This document shows, in pieces, positions 1 through 8,079 of a stretch of 64,000 nucleotides of DNA. Made by a program: the position numbers and the translations under genes. The notes beneath the pieces are model-generated. The model was not told the DNA's origin. It saw only the letters and a list, made by a program, of their open reading frames with translations, and searched no databases. Source of the DNA: Nonomuraea sp. NEAU-A123 (GTDB lineage: Bacteria > Actinomycetota > Actinomycetes > Streptosporangiales > Streptosporangiaceae); the NCBI RefSeq assembly GCF_018603905.1, contig NZ_JAHFZZ010000011.1:248001-312000 (forward strand), written 5' to 3'. How positions within the stretch are numbered: position 1 is the stretch's first letter; each line of letters begins with the position of its first letter.

Positions 1-813
1 ACCGGGCGGCATCGGCGTCGCGTCGGCCGGCGAGATGAGCAGCCGTCCCGACTCGGGCTTGAAGTAGAAGGTGTCCGCCACGTCGGTGACCATCGGCCAG
101 CGGGTCGCGTCGAGTCCGCCGGGCAGATCGACGAGGAAGGCGGTGCGGCGCAGCGGCCGCAGTCCGACGGGCCGCACCCCCGCGAGCACGGCCACCTCGT
201 CGGCCCACGCCCCGGCCGCGTTGACCAGGATCGGCGCGGCGAACTCGGCCGCGTCGGTGGCCGCCCGCCAGAGCCCGCCGCGCCGGGACAGACTCCGCAC
301 CCGCGCCGAGGTGATCACCTGGCCGCCGCGCGCCCGGATGCCGCGGAGAAAGCCCTGGTGGAGCGCGTCCACGTCGATGTCCATCGCCGCGGGTTTCAGC
401 AGGGCGCGGCTGTACCATCCGGACCGCACGATCGGGCAGTGCCGACGCACCTCGTCCGGATCGAGCTCACGGACCGGGGTGGGGGCCGACAGCCCGTCGG
501 CCAGCATCTCGGCGAACCGCTCCGCCGCGTCCACCGCGCCCGCCGGGCACAACGTCAGCACGCCACGCGGGGTCAGCAGCGGACCGTCCGCGAAGCCGGG
601 CGGTGGTGTGGTGAGAAACGGGCGGCTCGCGGTGGTAAGCGCTCGTACGGCCTGATTGCCGAAATACTCGGAGAAGAGCGCGGCCGACCGTCCGGTCGCG
701 TGGTAGCCGGGGGCGTGCTCCATCTCGAGCAGCGTCACACTGCCGGACTCAGCGAGGAAGTATCCCGCGCTGGCACCGGCCATCCCGCCGCCTACGACGA
801 GAAAATCTCTCAC
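1..813 (-). CDS. FAD-dependent oxidoreductase (DAO family), C-terminus cut by window edge
   Basis: The N-terminus reads MRDFLVVGGGMAGASAGYFL, a dinucleotide-binding GxGxxGxxxA/S fold with GTG as start codon. It is followed by the GRSAALFSE region typical of D-amino-acid oxidase/sarcosine-oxidase-like flavoproteins. The frame stays open to base 1, so about 271 residues are present and the C-terminal substrate-binding part lies outside the window. These enzymes oxidise amines or amino acids using covalently or non-covalently bound FAD. The substrate cannot be told from this fragment. No clear ribosome binding site precedes the GTG, so the transcript may be leaderless. The gene points out of the window, and the AT-richer stretch upstream is its likely promoter region. 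Confidence 0.8.
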   Translation of the reverse strand, partial: MRDFLVVGGGMAGASAGYFLAESGSVTLLEMEHAPGYHATGRSAALFSEYFGNQAVRALTTASRPFLTTPPPGFADGPLLTPRGVLTLCPAGAVDAAERFAEMLADGLSAPTPVRELDPDEVRRHCPIVRSGWYSRALLKPAAMDIDVDALHQGFLRGIRARGGQVITSARVRSLSRRGGLWRAATDAAEFAAPILVNAAGAWADEVAVLAGVRPVGLRPLRRTAFLVDLPGGLDATRWPMVTDVADTFYFKPESGRLLISPADATPMPPG

Positions 814-1216
814 GGTGGTAATCGATCATATTTCGGGCCGGATTCGCAAATATTTTCTACATTTCCTGACTATTCGTTGATTATCCGGCGGGGATCTTGC
901 TGGCGCGGCCCGTGCGCGATAGGCGCAGGTAGCGGTTATGGTGCATGACATTAAGGGGAAGAAGATCTTCCGAAACCGATTATGGTCAAATTAGATAAAC
1001 GGCTTGAAAGTGAGCTAGCTTTCCGTTTTCGGGATATGGACGTCTTTTAGTGGGTTTGGTGGATGCTGAATATTCTGGAGCGTTCCTGAGAGCTGTCGGC
1101 CGTCGGCCTTGCCTTTCAGACCGAAAACCTCCGCGGGCGTGACCGCGGAGGTTTTCGGCTGTGCGGAGGGTGGTTCGTGGCCGGGGCCGGCTTCCCGGCA
1201 CCGTGCGGGGTGGTGG
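814..1216. other. intergenic region without a gene
   Basis: About 400 bases between two genes on the minus strand. The part nearest the oxidoreductase (about 820-1060) is noticeably AT-richer than its surroundings and probably carries that gene's promoter. The rest holds the strong hairpin at 1121-1158. I see no convincing coding frame. Confidence 0.6.
1121..1158 (-). terminator. perfect 16-bp hairpin, likely terminator of the BP74-like gene
   Basis: Arms CCGAAAACCTCCGCGG and its exact complement are separated by a 6-base loop. It lies 58 bases after the stop of the minus-strand gene at 1217-1729. There is no clear T-run, which is common in actinobacterial terminators. It could work in both directions. 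Confidence 0.65.
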
Positions 1217-1729
1217 TCAGGCGGGGGTGGCCTCGCGGACCAGCCTCGAGGTCCAGGGGCAGAAGATGCAGCCGGGCAGGAAGGCGCCGCATGCCTCGTC
1301 GAGATGCTCCTCGACGTACGACACCGTCGCGTCACAGACCTCGATGGCCATCGCGAAGAAGTCGATCGAGTTCGGGTCGTAGTGGAAGCTCCAGTGCGGG
1401 TTGTACGGGGCCGGTCTCTTGACGATCCGGCCTACCACGTGCACCTCGTCCTTCTCCTCGCCCCTGAGGATCCGCCGGGCGTGCTCGATCTTGGTGGGGT
1501 CGGTGAGCTGGAAGACGAACGGCGCGTTCTCGATGGTGCGCATCTCGAAGTAGACCGGCGCGACCGCGGCGGCCCGCGACGCTGATGTGGCCTGCGCGCT
1601 CTGGAGGGACGCGGGCAGACACGAACGTGCCGTGGCGGCCTGAACCGGCGCGGCCGTAAGTGCGGTCGTGACTGAGACGAGCAACGCGGCGATGACGAGT
1701 GATGATGCCGCGCGGGTGGGGATGCGCAT
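1217..1729 (-). CDS. secreted BP74-related (calmodulin-binding-protein-like) protein
   Basis: A protein of 170 residues. Residues 1-31 form a signal peptide (MRIPTR, a hydrophobic stretch, then AAPVQA). The mature part contains FQLTDPTKIEHARRIL, VHVVGRIVKRPAPYNPHWSF and IDFFAMAIEVCDATVSYVEE. It ends with paired cysteines (FLPGCIFCPW) that could form a disulfide outside the cell. This is the pattern of small secreted actinobacterial proteins annotated as calmodulin-binding or BP74-like, named after the N-terminal domain of a Dictyostelium protein; their bacterial role is unknown. The gene stands alone and a strong hairpin follows it. The family call comes from memory of these motifs. Confidence 0.75.
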   Translation of the reverse strand: MRIPTRAASSLVIAALLVSVTTALTAAPVQAATARSCLPASLQSAQATSASRAAAVAPVYFEMRTIENAPFVFQLTDPTKIEHARRILRGEEKDEVHVVGRIVKRPAPYNPHWSFHYDPNSIDFFAMAIEVCDATVSYVEEHLDEACGAFLPGCIFCPWTSRLVREATPA

Positions 1730-1832
1730 CGGCTGCCTTCCAGTCGGGAGAGGTCCTCTGCACCGATTCCCGGCGGCAAAACTACTTAACGTAACTGTTC
1801 GACTACATAAAGCTATCGAGTCGAGCGAAGGG

Positions 1833-2465
1833 TCAGTGATGCACGATCAGCCAGGTGGCGACGGCGGTGACGGTCTCCGAGCGGTTGCCGATGATGTGCG
1901 GCCGGCTGCACGGGAACGTGATCGAGTCGCCCTTGGCGAGGGTGACGACCTCCGACTCGAACTCGATCGTGAGCTCGCCGGCGGTGACGGTGCCGACCTC
2001 GTAGCCGTCGTGCTTCAGGAACTGGCCGTGGGCGGTGGAGACGGCCTGCGGCGGATAGGTCGACTCGAAGAACTCCACGTCGGGCGTCGGTACGGGGGAG
2101 AGCCGGCGGAAGGTCACACCTCCGCTGAGCTGGATGGCCGACACCTCCCACGAGCGGCGGATGGCGAACGCGCGGGCGTCCGCCGGCTCCTCCGGCTCGG
2201 CGGAGGCGGTGTCCGGCACGTCGAAGACGGCCGCGAGCGGCACGTCGATGGCCGAGACGTAGCCGATCAGCCTGCTCACCGACGGGCGCATCATGCCCCG
2301 CTCGATCTGGGAGACGGCGCTCGCCGAGATGCCCAGCTCGCGCGCCACCGCTCGCAGGGACTTCCCCGACTGGACGCGGAGGTCGCGAAGCCGCTGGCCG
2401 AGCAGCTCGTTGCTGACCGCTTCCATGCCCGTATCGCTGGCCATGACCTCCACACCAGTTGTCAC
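1833..2465 (-). CDS. XRE-family regulator with C-terminal cupin domain
   Basis: 210 residues from the GTG at 2465. In-frame ATGs at 2444 and 2426 are also possible, and none has a well-spaced ribosome binding site. A helix-turn-helix (LRAVARELGISASAVSQIE, about residues 38-56) is followed by a linker. The C-terminal cupin (about residues 135-205) includes FLKHDGYEVGTVTAGELTIE and KGDSITFPCSRPH. Regulators with this architecture usually bind a small metabolite in the cupin and control a neighbouring catabolic operon. The gene is divergent from the NCS1 permease/racemase pair, so control of that operon is the natural inference. Confidence 0.9.
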   Translation of the reverse strand: MTTGVEVMASDTGMEAVSNELLGQRLRDLRVQSGKSLRAVARELGISASAVSQIERGMMRPSVSRLIGYVSAIDVPLAAVFDVPDTASAEPEEPADARAFAIRRSWEVSAIQLSGGVTFRRLSPVPTPDVEFFESTYPPQAVSTAHGQFLKHDGYEVGTVTAGELTIEFESEVVTLAKGDSITFPCSRPHIIGNRSETVTAVATWLIVHH

Positions 2466-2514
2466 AGGGGGTTAACGCGAACGCAATGGATTAAGGCATA
2501 CGTTAACAGCAAGC

Positions 2515-2532
2515 GTTAAGCGCTGACTTAAC
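2515..2532. promoter_or_regulatory. candidate operator, GTTAAG-N6-CTTAAC, in divergent promoter region
   Basis: An inverted repeat with perfect 6-base arms. Further GTTAAC/TTAA elements occur at 2471-2476, 2491-2494 and 2501-2507. A related CTTAAC occurs near 1787, beyond the regulator gene. The clustering suggests sites for the adjacent XRE-cupin regulator. This is inference from symmetry and position only. Confidence 0.5.
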
Positions 2533-2596
2533 ACTTCGTGCGCACTCCCCAAACGGACCTTGATCCAGACCGCACACTACCCTCCAGGATGCCGCA

Positions 2597-4150
2597 ATGA
2601 CCGAATCCGGCGCCCCACCTCGGCCCAGTCCCGAAGCCCTGATCGAACCGGCGGGCACACCCGCCGAGTCCGGCTACGACCCTCGCCTGACGAACGAGGA
2701 CCTGGCCCCGCTGAAGAACCAGAGCTGGACGTCGTACAACATCTTCGCCTTCTGGATGTCGGACGTGCACAGCATCGGCGGCTACGTCACCGCGGGCAGC
2801 CTGTTCGCCCTCGGCCTGGCGAGCTGGCAGGTGCTGTTCTCGCTCATCGCCGGCATCGTCATCGTCAACGTGTTCTGCAACCTGGTCGCCAAGCCCAGCC
2901 AGGCCACCGGCGTGCCGTACCCGGTGATCAACCGAGCCGTCTTCGGCGTGCTCGGCGCGAACATCCCCGCGATCGTCCGCGGCGCCATCGCCATCGCCTG
3001 GTACGGCGTGCAGACCTACCTCGCCTCGCAGTCGCTCATCATCATCTTCCTCAAGTTCTGGCCCGCCACGGCGGCGCTGAACGAGGGCGGCTTCCTCGGC
3101 CTGCCGCCGCTCGGCTACATCTGTTACGCCATCCTCTGGGTCGCGCAGGCGGCGGTGTTCTGGAAGGGGATGGAGGCGATCCGCCGGTTCATCGACTGGG
3201 CGGGGCCCGCCGTCTACGTCGTCATGGTCGTGCTCGCCATCTACTTGGTCAGCAAGGCCGGATGGGAGAACATCAGCCTGGACCTGTCCAAGGGCGAGAG
3301 TCTCGGCCTGGGCGAGTCCATCTCGGTCATGCTCGGCGCGATCGCGCTGGTGGTGTCGTACTTCTCCGGGCCGATGCTCAACTTCGGCGACTTCTCGCGG
3401 TACGGGCGCTCGTTCGCGGCGGTCAAGAAGGGCAACTTCCTCGGCCTGCCGATCAACTTCCTGTTCTTCTCGCTGCTGACCGTGATCACCGCGTCGGCCA
3501 CCGTGCCCGTGTTCGGTGAGCTGATCACCGATCCGATCCACACGGTCCAGCGGATCGACACGCCGTTCGCGATCCTGCTCGGGGGCCTCACCTTCGTCCT
3601 CGCGACGGTGGGCATCAACATCGTGGCCAACTTCATCTCCCCGGCCTTCGACTTCTCCAACGTCAGCCCGCAACGCATCAGCTGGCGCACCGGGGGCATG
3701 ATCGCGGCGGTGGGCTCGGTGCTGCTCACGCCCTGGAACTGGTACAGCAACCCGGACGCCATCCACTACACGCTGGGACTGCTCGGCGCGCTCATCGGCC
3801 CGCTGTTCGGGATCCTGATCGCCGGCTACTACGTCTGCGCCCGGCAGCGGGTATGGGTGGACGAGCTGTTCACCCTCGACACGGCCGGGCGCTACTGGTT
3901 CCGCAACGGCTACAACCCCAACGCGATCTGGGCGATCATCGCCAGCGGGCTGCCCGCCATCGCCTCCGTCCTCGTCCCGAAGATGCTGCTCGACCTCGGA
4001 GTCATGACGGTCGATCTGACGTGGATCGCCGACTACAGCTGGTTCATCGGCTGCGGGCTCGGGTTCGTCGCGCTGGTCGTGCTGGAGCGGCGCTCGCCCC
4101 GGATCGCCGCCGGTGATCAGGCGCTGGACGGAGCGGCCCAGGCGCGTTGA
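2597..4150 (+). CDS. NCS1-family nucleobase/hydantoin:cation symporter
   Basis: 517 residues with about 12 hydrophobic segments. The N-terminal LKNQSWTSYNIFAFWMSDVH motif is diagnostic of the NCS1 family (Mhp1, allantoin, uracil and cytosine permeases), which use Na+ or H+ to import purines, pyrimidines, hydantoins or allantoin. The ATG is preceded by AGGA at good spacing. The stop overlaps the next gene's start (TGATG), so a permease and a hydantoin/Asp/Glu racemase are translationally coupled. That pairing favours a hydantoin-like or ureide substrate, but the substrate is not proven by sequence. An XRE-cupin regulator is divergent. Confidence 0.92.
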   Translation: MTESGAPPRPSPEALIEPAGTPAESGYDPRLTNEDLAPLKNQSWTSYNIFAFWMSDVHSIGGYVTAGSLFALGLASWQVLFSLIAGIVIVNVFCNLVAKPSQATGVPYPVINRAVFGVLGANIPAIVRGAIAIAWYGVQTYLASQSLIIIFLKFWPATAALNEGGFLGLPPLGYICYAILWVAQAAVFWKGMEAIRRFIDWAGPAVYVVMVVLAIYLVSKAGWENISLDLSKGESLGLGESISVMLGAIALVVSYFSGPMLNFGDFSRYGRSFAAVKKGNFLGLPINFLFFSLLTVITASATVPVFGELITDPIHTVQRIDTPFAILLGGLTFVLATVGINIVANFISPAFDFSNVSPQRISWRTGGMIAAVGSVLLTPWNWYSNPDAIHYTLGLLGALIGPLFGILIAGYYVCARQRVWVDELFTLDTAGRYWFRNGYNPNAIWAIIASGLPAIASVLVPKMLLDLGVMTVDLTWIADYSWFIGCGLGFVALVVLERRSPRIAAGDQALDGAAQAR

Positions 4151-4887
4151 TGACGCACATCAAGGTGATCAATCCCAACACCGCCCGAGCCATGACCGAG
4201 GCCATCGGCCTCTGCGCCCGGGCGGTCGCGGCACCCTCGACCACCATCACGGCGGTCAGCCCGAGCATGGGCCCCGCCTCCATCGAGAGCCACTACGACG
4301 AGGCGCTGGCCGTGCCGGGCCTGCTCGCCGAGATCGCGGCGGGCGAGCACGCCGGGGTCGATGGATACGTCATCGCCTGCTTCGGCGACCCGGGCCTGCC
4401 CGCCGCGCGGGAGCTGGCGTCCGGGCCCGTAGTGGGGATCGCCGAGGCGGCCATGCACGCCGCCACCCTCGTCGGCCGCGGCTTCAGCGTCGTGACGACC
4501 CTGTCCAGAACGGTCGGCCGCGCCTGGGACCTCGCCCATCAGTACGGCTTCGCCAACGCCTGCCGTGGCGTGCACGCCTGCGACATCCCGGTACTGGAAC
4601 TGGACGATCCGGCCTCCGACGCGCGGCGCGTCGTCACCGAGCTGTGCGCCGCGGCCGCCGAGGCGGACGGGAGCGACTCGATCGTGCTGGGCTGCGCGGG
4701 CATGGCGGCGTTCTGCGCGGAGGTCTCACGTGAGGTGGGCTTCCCGGTGATCGACGGCGTCGCCGTCGCCACGAAGCTGGTGGAGGCGCTGGTCTCGCTC
4801 GGCCTGCGAACCAGCACGCGAGGTGAGTACGCCCCGCCGCGGCCCAAGGAGTACGCAGGTCTCCTGCGCGAGTTCACCGTCGAGTAG
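4150..4887 (+). CDS. Asp/Glu/hydantoin racemase family protein
   Basis: 245 residues starting MTHIKVINPNTARAMTE, the signature N-terminus of the family. The two catalytic cysteines that act as acid/base are present: Cys77 in VIACFGDPG and Cys182 in IVLGCAGM. The family includes hydantoin racemase (HyuE), allantoin racemase and Asp/Glu racemase, all cofactor-independent. A TTG lies one codon upstream, but the ATG overlapping the permease stop as TGATG is the better start. With the upstream NCS1 transporter it forms a two-gene uptake and racemisation module. A hydantoinase-type pair sits far away at 59.4-63.0 kb. Confidence 0.9.
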   Translation: MTHIKVINPNTARAMTEAIGLCARAVAAPSTTITAVSPSMGPASIESHYDEALAVPGLLAEIAAGEHAGVDGYVIACFGDPGLPAARELASGPVVGIAEAAMHAATLVGRGFSVVTTLSRTVGRAWDLAHQYGFANACRGVHACDIPVLELDDPASDARRVVTELCAAAAEADGSDSIVLGCAGMAAFCAEVSREVGFPVIDGVAVATKLVEALVSLGLRTSTRGEYAPPRPKEYAGLLREFTVE

Positions 4888-5125
4888 GTACCTACGTACT
4901 CGGAAATAGGTAGTGATATGGGGATTTATCACATCTCGTCATTGCGGGGCGTGAGAAAGGCTGGTGACCAATACCAGTTCCGCCCGGAAGTGAGGATCGA
5001 GGCTCCGCGCCATGTACAAGCACCAGCCCCCCAAGCCCGCCCCCCTACGTTCCCGACCGCGAGGCGCGATGCTTCGCCAGCTACTGCTTGGAGCAGGGAT
5101 GGGGTCTGCGCTGTCTGGGGATGGT

Positions 5126-5557
5126 GTGCATGGCCGGCACAGGTTGGAGGATGACCGCCTCGCCGGAGCGCGACGGGCGGCCTCATGGAGGCTCCCGCAC
5201 AAGCCTTGCTCCGTGCCCAAGGCGCGCCACCTGACCCGTGAACTGCTGAGCGACTGGGGATACACCGGCCAGGGCGAGGTCGCCGAACTGCTCGTCAGCG
5301 AGTTGGTCACCAACGCGCTGAAATACGTGCAGGGGACCGTCGACCTCAGCTTTTCCGCTGAGGACGGGCTGCTGCGTGTCGAGGTCGAGGACACCAATCC
5401 CGAACTGCCGCGCGTGCGCACACCCCGCCCGGACGACGAGAGAGGACACGGGCTCCGCCTGGTCGAGTTGCTGTCGTGCTGCTGGGGCACCGTCCGCACC
5501 GGCCGGGGAAAGGTCGTCTGGTTCGAATTGCCGGCCTGTGCCATCGCCGAAGGCTGA
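5126..5557 (+). CDS. HATPase_c ATP-binding protein (RsbW/SpoIIAB-like anti-sigma-type kinase)
   Basis: The conserved part starts at AASWRLPHKPCSVPKARHLT. It contains the N-box (ELLVSELVTNALKY), the G1-like VEVEDTNPELP and the G2 motif (GHGLRLVELL) of a GHKL ATPase. Such small solitary proteins are abundant in actinomycetes. Many act as serine kinases or anti-sigma factors that phosphorylate anti-anti-sigma partners; no partner is adjacent. The frame is open back to 5012, but the first 40-50 residues from there do not look like the family. GTG 5126 or TTG 5144 gives the usual length of about 140 residues. The true start is uncertain, and a small frameshift near the N-terminus cannot be excluded. 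Confidence 0.8.
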   Translation: MHGRHRLEDDRLAGARRAASWRLPHKPCSVPKARHLTRELLSDWGYTGQGEVAELLVSELVTNALKYVQGTVDLSFSAEDGLLRVEVEDTNPELPRVRTPRPDDERGHGLRLVELLSCCWGTVRTGRGKVVWFELPACAIAEG

Positions 5558-5599
5558 GCCCGCAAGCCCGCACTCCTGAAAGGCAACGAGAGAGAGTCC

Positions 5600-5692
5600 A
5601 TGCGTCAGATCCGGGTCCGCAAGCGCCCCATCCGCACCACAGACGACCGGCCAGATCTGCGGACGCCGTCAGGACGGCGGCTGCCGTACTGA
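5600..5692 (+). CDS. possible small Arg-rich peptide (30 aa)
   Basis: An ATG frame beginning MRQIRVRKRPIRTTDD and ending GRRLPY. It is preceded by a purine-rich GAGAGAGAG about 5 bases upstream and followed within about 25 bases by the hairpin at 5717-5775. It resembles no family I know. A strong ribosome-binding-like sequence plus a following terminator is the only support, so it could equally be the untranslated tail of the HATPase gene. Confidence 0.35.
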   Translation: MRQIRVRKRPIRTTDDRPDLRTPSGRRLPY

Positions 5693-5716
5693 TCTATGAA
5701 CCATATTGAACCCCCT

Positions 5717-5775
5717 CAGAAGGAACGCCGGAGTCGATCGGGTCACCGCCGAGATCGGCCCGGCGTTCCCTTCTG
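5717..5775. terminator. bidirectional hairpin between convergent genes
   Basis: CAGAAGGAACGCCGG pairs with CCGGCGTTCCCTTCTG, with one bulged base across a 28-base loop. It lies between the plus-strand HATPase/small-ORF unit and the end of the minus-strand ATPase regulator. Confidence 0.65.
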
Positions 5776-5789
5776 ATCTCGGGCAGCGG

Positions 5790-7853
5790 TCATTCGGTGT
5801 CGGACTGCTTGATCGCATAGGTGATCGCGCGCTCCACCCCGAGCCGCGACCCTTGGCGGAAGACCGCCGAGAACACCCGCCCACCCAGTTCTTCACGTGC
5901 CCGCGCCATGCACTGCTCGTGCCCGCGCACGTGCGGGAACAGCCGGGTCGGCGAGGCGCCCATCGCCCGCCACAGCGGGTGGGCGGCGCCGAGTATCCGG
6001 GCCGCGCGCTCATACCGGCCCTGCGCGCAGGCGGTCCAGGCCAGGACCTCCAGGCATTGCGTGAGGCCCCACCGGTCGTTGATCAAGCTCCGCGACTCGG
6101 TCGCCTCCCTCATCAGGGACTCGGTCCTGCGCCAGTCACCCTGGTTCCACGCGGCGATGCCCAAGGCGAACAGCGCGTACCCGCGTGACACCTGGGCCTG
6201 CCGCGCCTCGGACAGCGCGAGGAACCGCTCGCTCAGGCTGATGCCGAGCTCCGGCACCTCGGCCGAGCCATAGGCGGCGGCATAGAAGAGATTGATGCTG
6301 GCGGCGTCGATATCGCCGCCGGCCAGGTGTCCGGCGCGCGCCTCCTCCAGGAGCGCGAGACCTTGCTTGGGATCACCTGCCGAGAACGCGGCGATGCCCG
6401 ATACCTGGGTGGCGAACGCGAGAGCCGACGTGTCACCCAGCCGCCGGGCCACATCATGACATTCCGCGAGCCGCGGCATGGCCGTCTTCAGGTCGCCCTG
6501 ATGGAGGGCGAGCAGGCCGTCGACCCACAGGGCGTTGGCCCGCTCGGTGCTCGCCTCCGGCACGAGTCGCAGGCCACGCTCCAGCCAGTGCCGGCCCTCG
6601 GTGATGGAGCCGGCGATGATCCAGAAGATCCACAGCGCCGAGGCGATCTCCAGCCCCACAGCGGGCCGGCCGGCCCGGCCGAAGCACAGGTCGAGCGCGA
6701 CGCGCACGTTGGGACTCTCCAGTTGCAACGTCCTGAGGCCCTCGAGCTGACGGGGGGAGAGCCGATCCAACCGGTGCCGCTCGACCACGCGCCGGTAGTG
6801 CTCGATGTAGCGGCTGCCCAGCACCTTCGTCTCGGCGGAGGTCAGCCGCTCACGGCCGTACGCGCGGATGCTCTCGAGCATGTGGTAGCGCACCCCGAGC
6901 TCTCGCTGCTGCGCGATGAGCACGGATTTGTCCACCAGACCGGTGATCAGGTCGATGACGTCCGGCTGGTCGATCTCCGCTCCCGAGCAGATCGCCTCCG
7001 CCGCCTCCAGCTCGATGCCACCGGCGAACATCGACAGCCGGCTCCACAACCGCTGCTCGGCCGCGGAACACAGCCCGAAACTCCAGTCCAGGGTCCCGCG
7101 CAGCGACTGGTGCCGTGGCAGCGGGGAGGGGGCGTTCGCGGCCGGCACCTCGAAGTGTTGGTCCAGTTCCCGCATCAGCTGCTCCACCGGCGTCGTACGC
7201 AGCCGTACCGCGGCCAGCTCGATCGCCAGCGGGATGCCCTCAAGGCGCTGGGACAGCCGGGCCACCGTCTCGGCGTTGGCCGTGTCGACGGCGAACTCGG
7301 GTTGTACCTGAGCCGCTCGCTCCGCGAACAGGCGGACCGCGTCGTGGCGGAGGATGTCGCGTATCGCGGCGCCGGGGTCCGGTACCGACAGTGGCGGCAC
7401 GTTCAGCACCTGCTCGCCGTACACGCCGAGCGCCTGCCGGCTGGTCGCCAGGATCCGCAGCCGCGGGGCGCCGCGCAGCAGCGAGCCCGTCAGGTGGGCA
7501 CACGCCTCCAGCAGGTGCTCGCAGTTGTCCAGCACCAGGAGCATCCGTCGGTCGGCCAGGTAGTTCACCAGCGTGGTCATGGAGGAGGGGGCCATCTCCC
7601 GCAAGCCGAGCGCGGCGGCGACGGTCGGCTCCAGAAGGTCGCTGTCCTCGAGAGAGGCCAGCTCGACCAGCTCCACCCCGTGCGCGAACGTCCGCCGCAG
7701 GGCCTTGGCCACCTGCATGGCCAGCCGGGTCTTGCCGACTCCGCCGGTGCCCGTCAGGGTCAGCAACCGGGTGCCGCCCAGCATGCGCCGCACCGCCGAC
7801 ATCTCGTGCCTGCGCCCGATGAGGCCGGGTATGTCTACCAATGGACTCGACAT
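5790..7853 (-). CDS. NB-ARC-type ATPase regulator (AfsR/LAL-like) lacking a DNA-binding domain
   Basis: 687 residues. The N-terminal nucleotide-binding domain has Walker A (LTGTGGVGKTRLA, about residues 34-46), Walker B (MLLVLDNCEHLL) and the sensor-like ILATSRQALGV. It is followed by a winged-helix-like region and a TPR-rich C-terminal half. The paralogue encoded divergently at 8080-10443 continues into a LuxR helix-turn-helix. This protein stops at the equivalent point (AITYAIKQSDTE), directly before a terminator hairpin, with no HTH remnant in other frames. It may therefore act as a signalling ATPase or as a partner of the full-length paralogue rather than as a DNA-binding regulator. Confidence 0.88.
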   Translation of the reverse strand: MSSPLVDIPGLIGRRHEMSAVRRMLGGTRLLTLTGTGGVGKTRLAMQVAKALRRTFAHGVELVELASLEDSDLLEPTVAAALGLREMAPSSMTTLVNYLADRRMLLVLDNCEHLLEACAHLTGSLLRGAPRLRILATSRQALGVYGEQVLNVPPLSVPDPGAAIRDILRHDAVRLFAERAAQVQPEFAVDTANAETVARLSQRLEGIPLAIELAAVRLRTTPVEQLMRELDQHFEVPAANAPSPLPRHQSLRGTLDWSFGLCSAAEQRLWSRLSMFAGGIELEAAEAICSGAEIDQPDVIDLITGLVDKSVLIAQQRELGVRYHMLESIRAYGRERLTSAETKVLGSRYIEHYRRVVERHRLDRLSPRQLEGLRTLQLESPNVRVALDLCFGRAGRPAVGLEIASALWIFWIIAGSITEGRHWLERGLRLVPEASTERANALWVDGLLALHQGDLKTAMPRLAECHDVARRLGDTSALAFATQVSGIAAFSAGDPKQGLALLEEARAGHLAGGDIDAASINLFYAAAYGSAEVPELGISLSERFLALSEARQAQVSRGYALFALGIAAWNQGDWRRTESLMREATESRSLINDRWGLTQCLEVLAWTACAQGRYERAARILGAAHPLWRAMGASPTRLFPHVRGHEQCMARAREELGGRVFSAVFRQGSRLGVERAITYAIKQSDTE

Positions 7854-8079
7854 GGTCGGCTCTTGGTGCCTGTCACCACCACATTCACCCTGCGTCGTAG
7901 GCGGGTCACCTGATGCTTCGGTAACCGCGCCATCACCACCAGGTTATGTCCACACGTCCAGATTCACCACCGCGCCATCGGCCCTGTGCGTATGAATCGG
8001 CCTGGGCATAATCTGGATAGTGAGAGGCCCGGATACCGTGCAGCGGTGACCTGCTGACCGGGCCGACAAGAAGGCGTCG

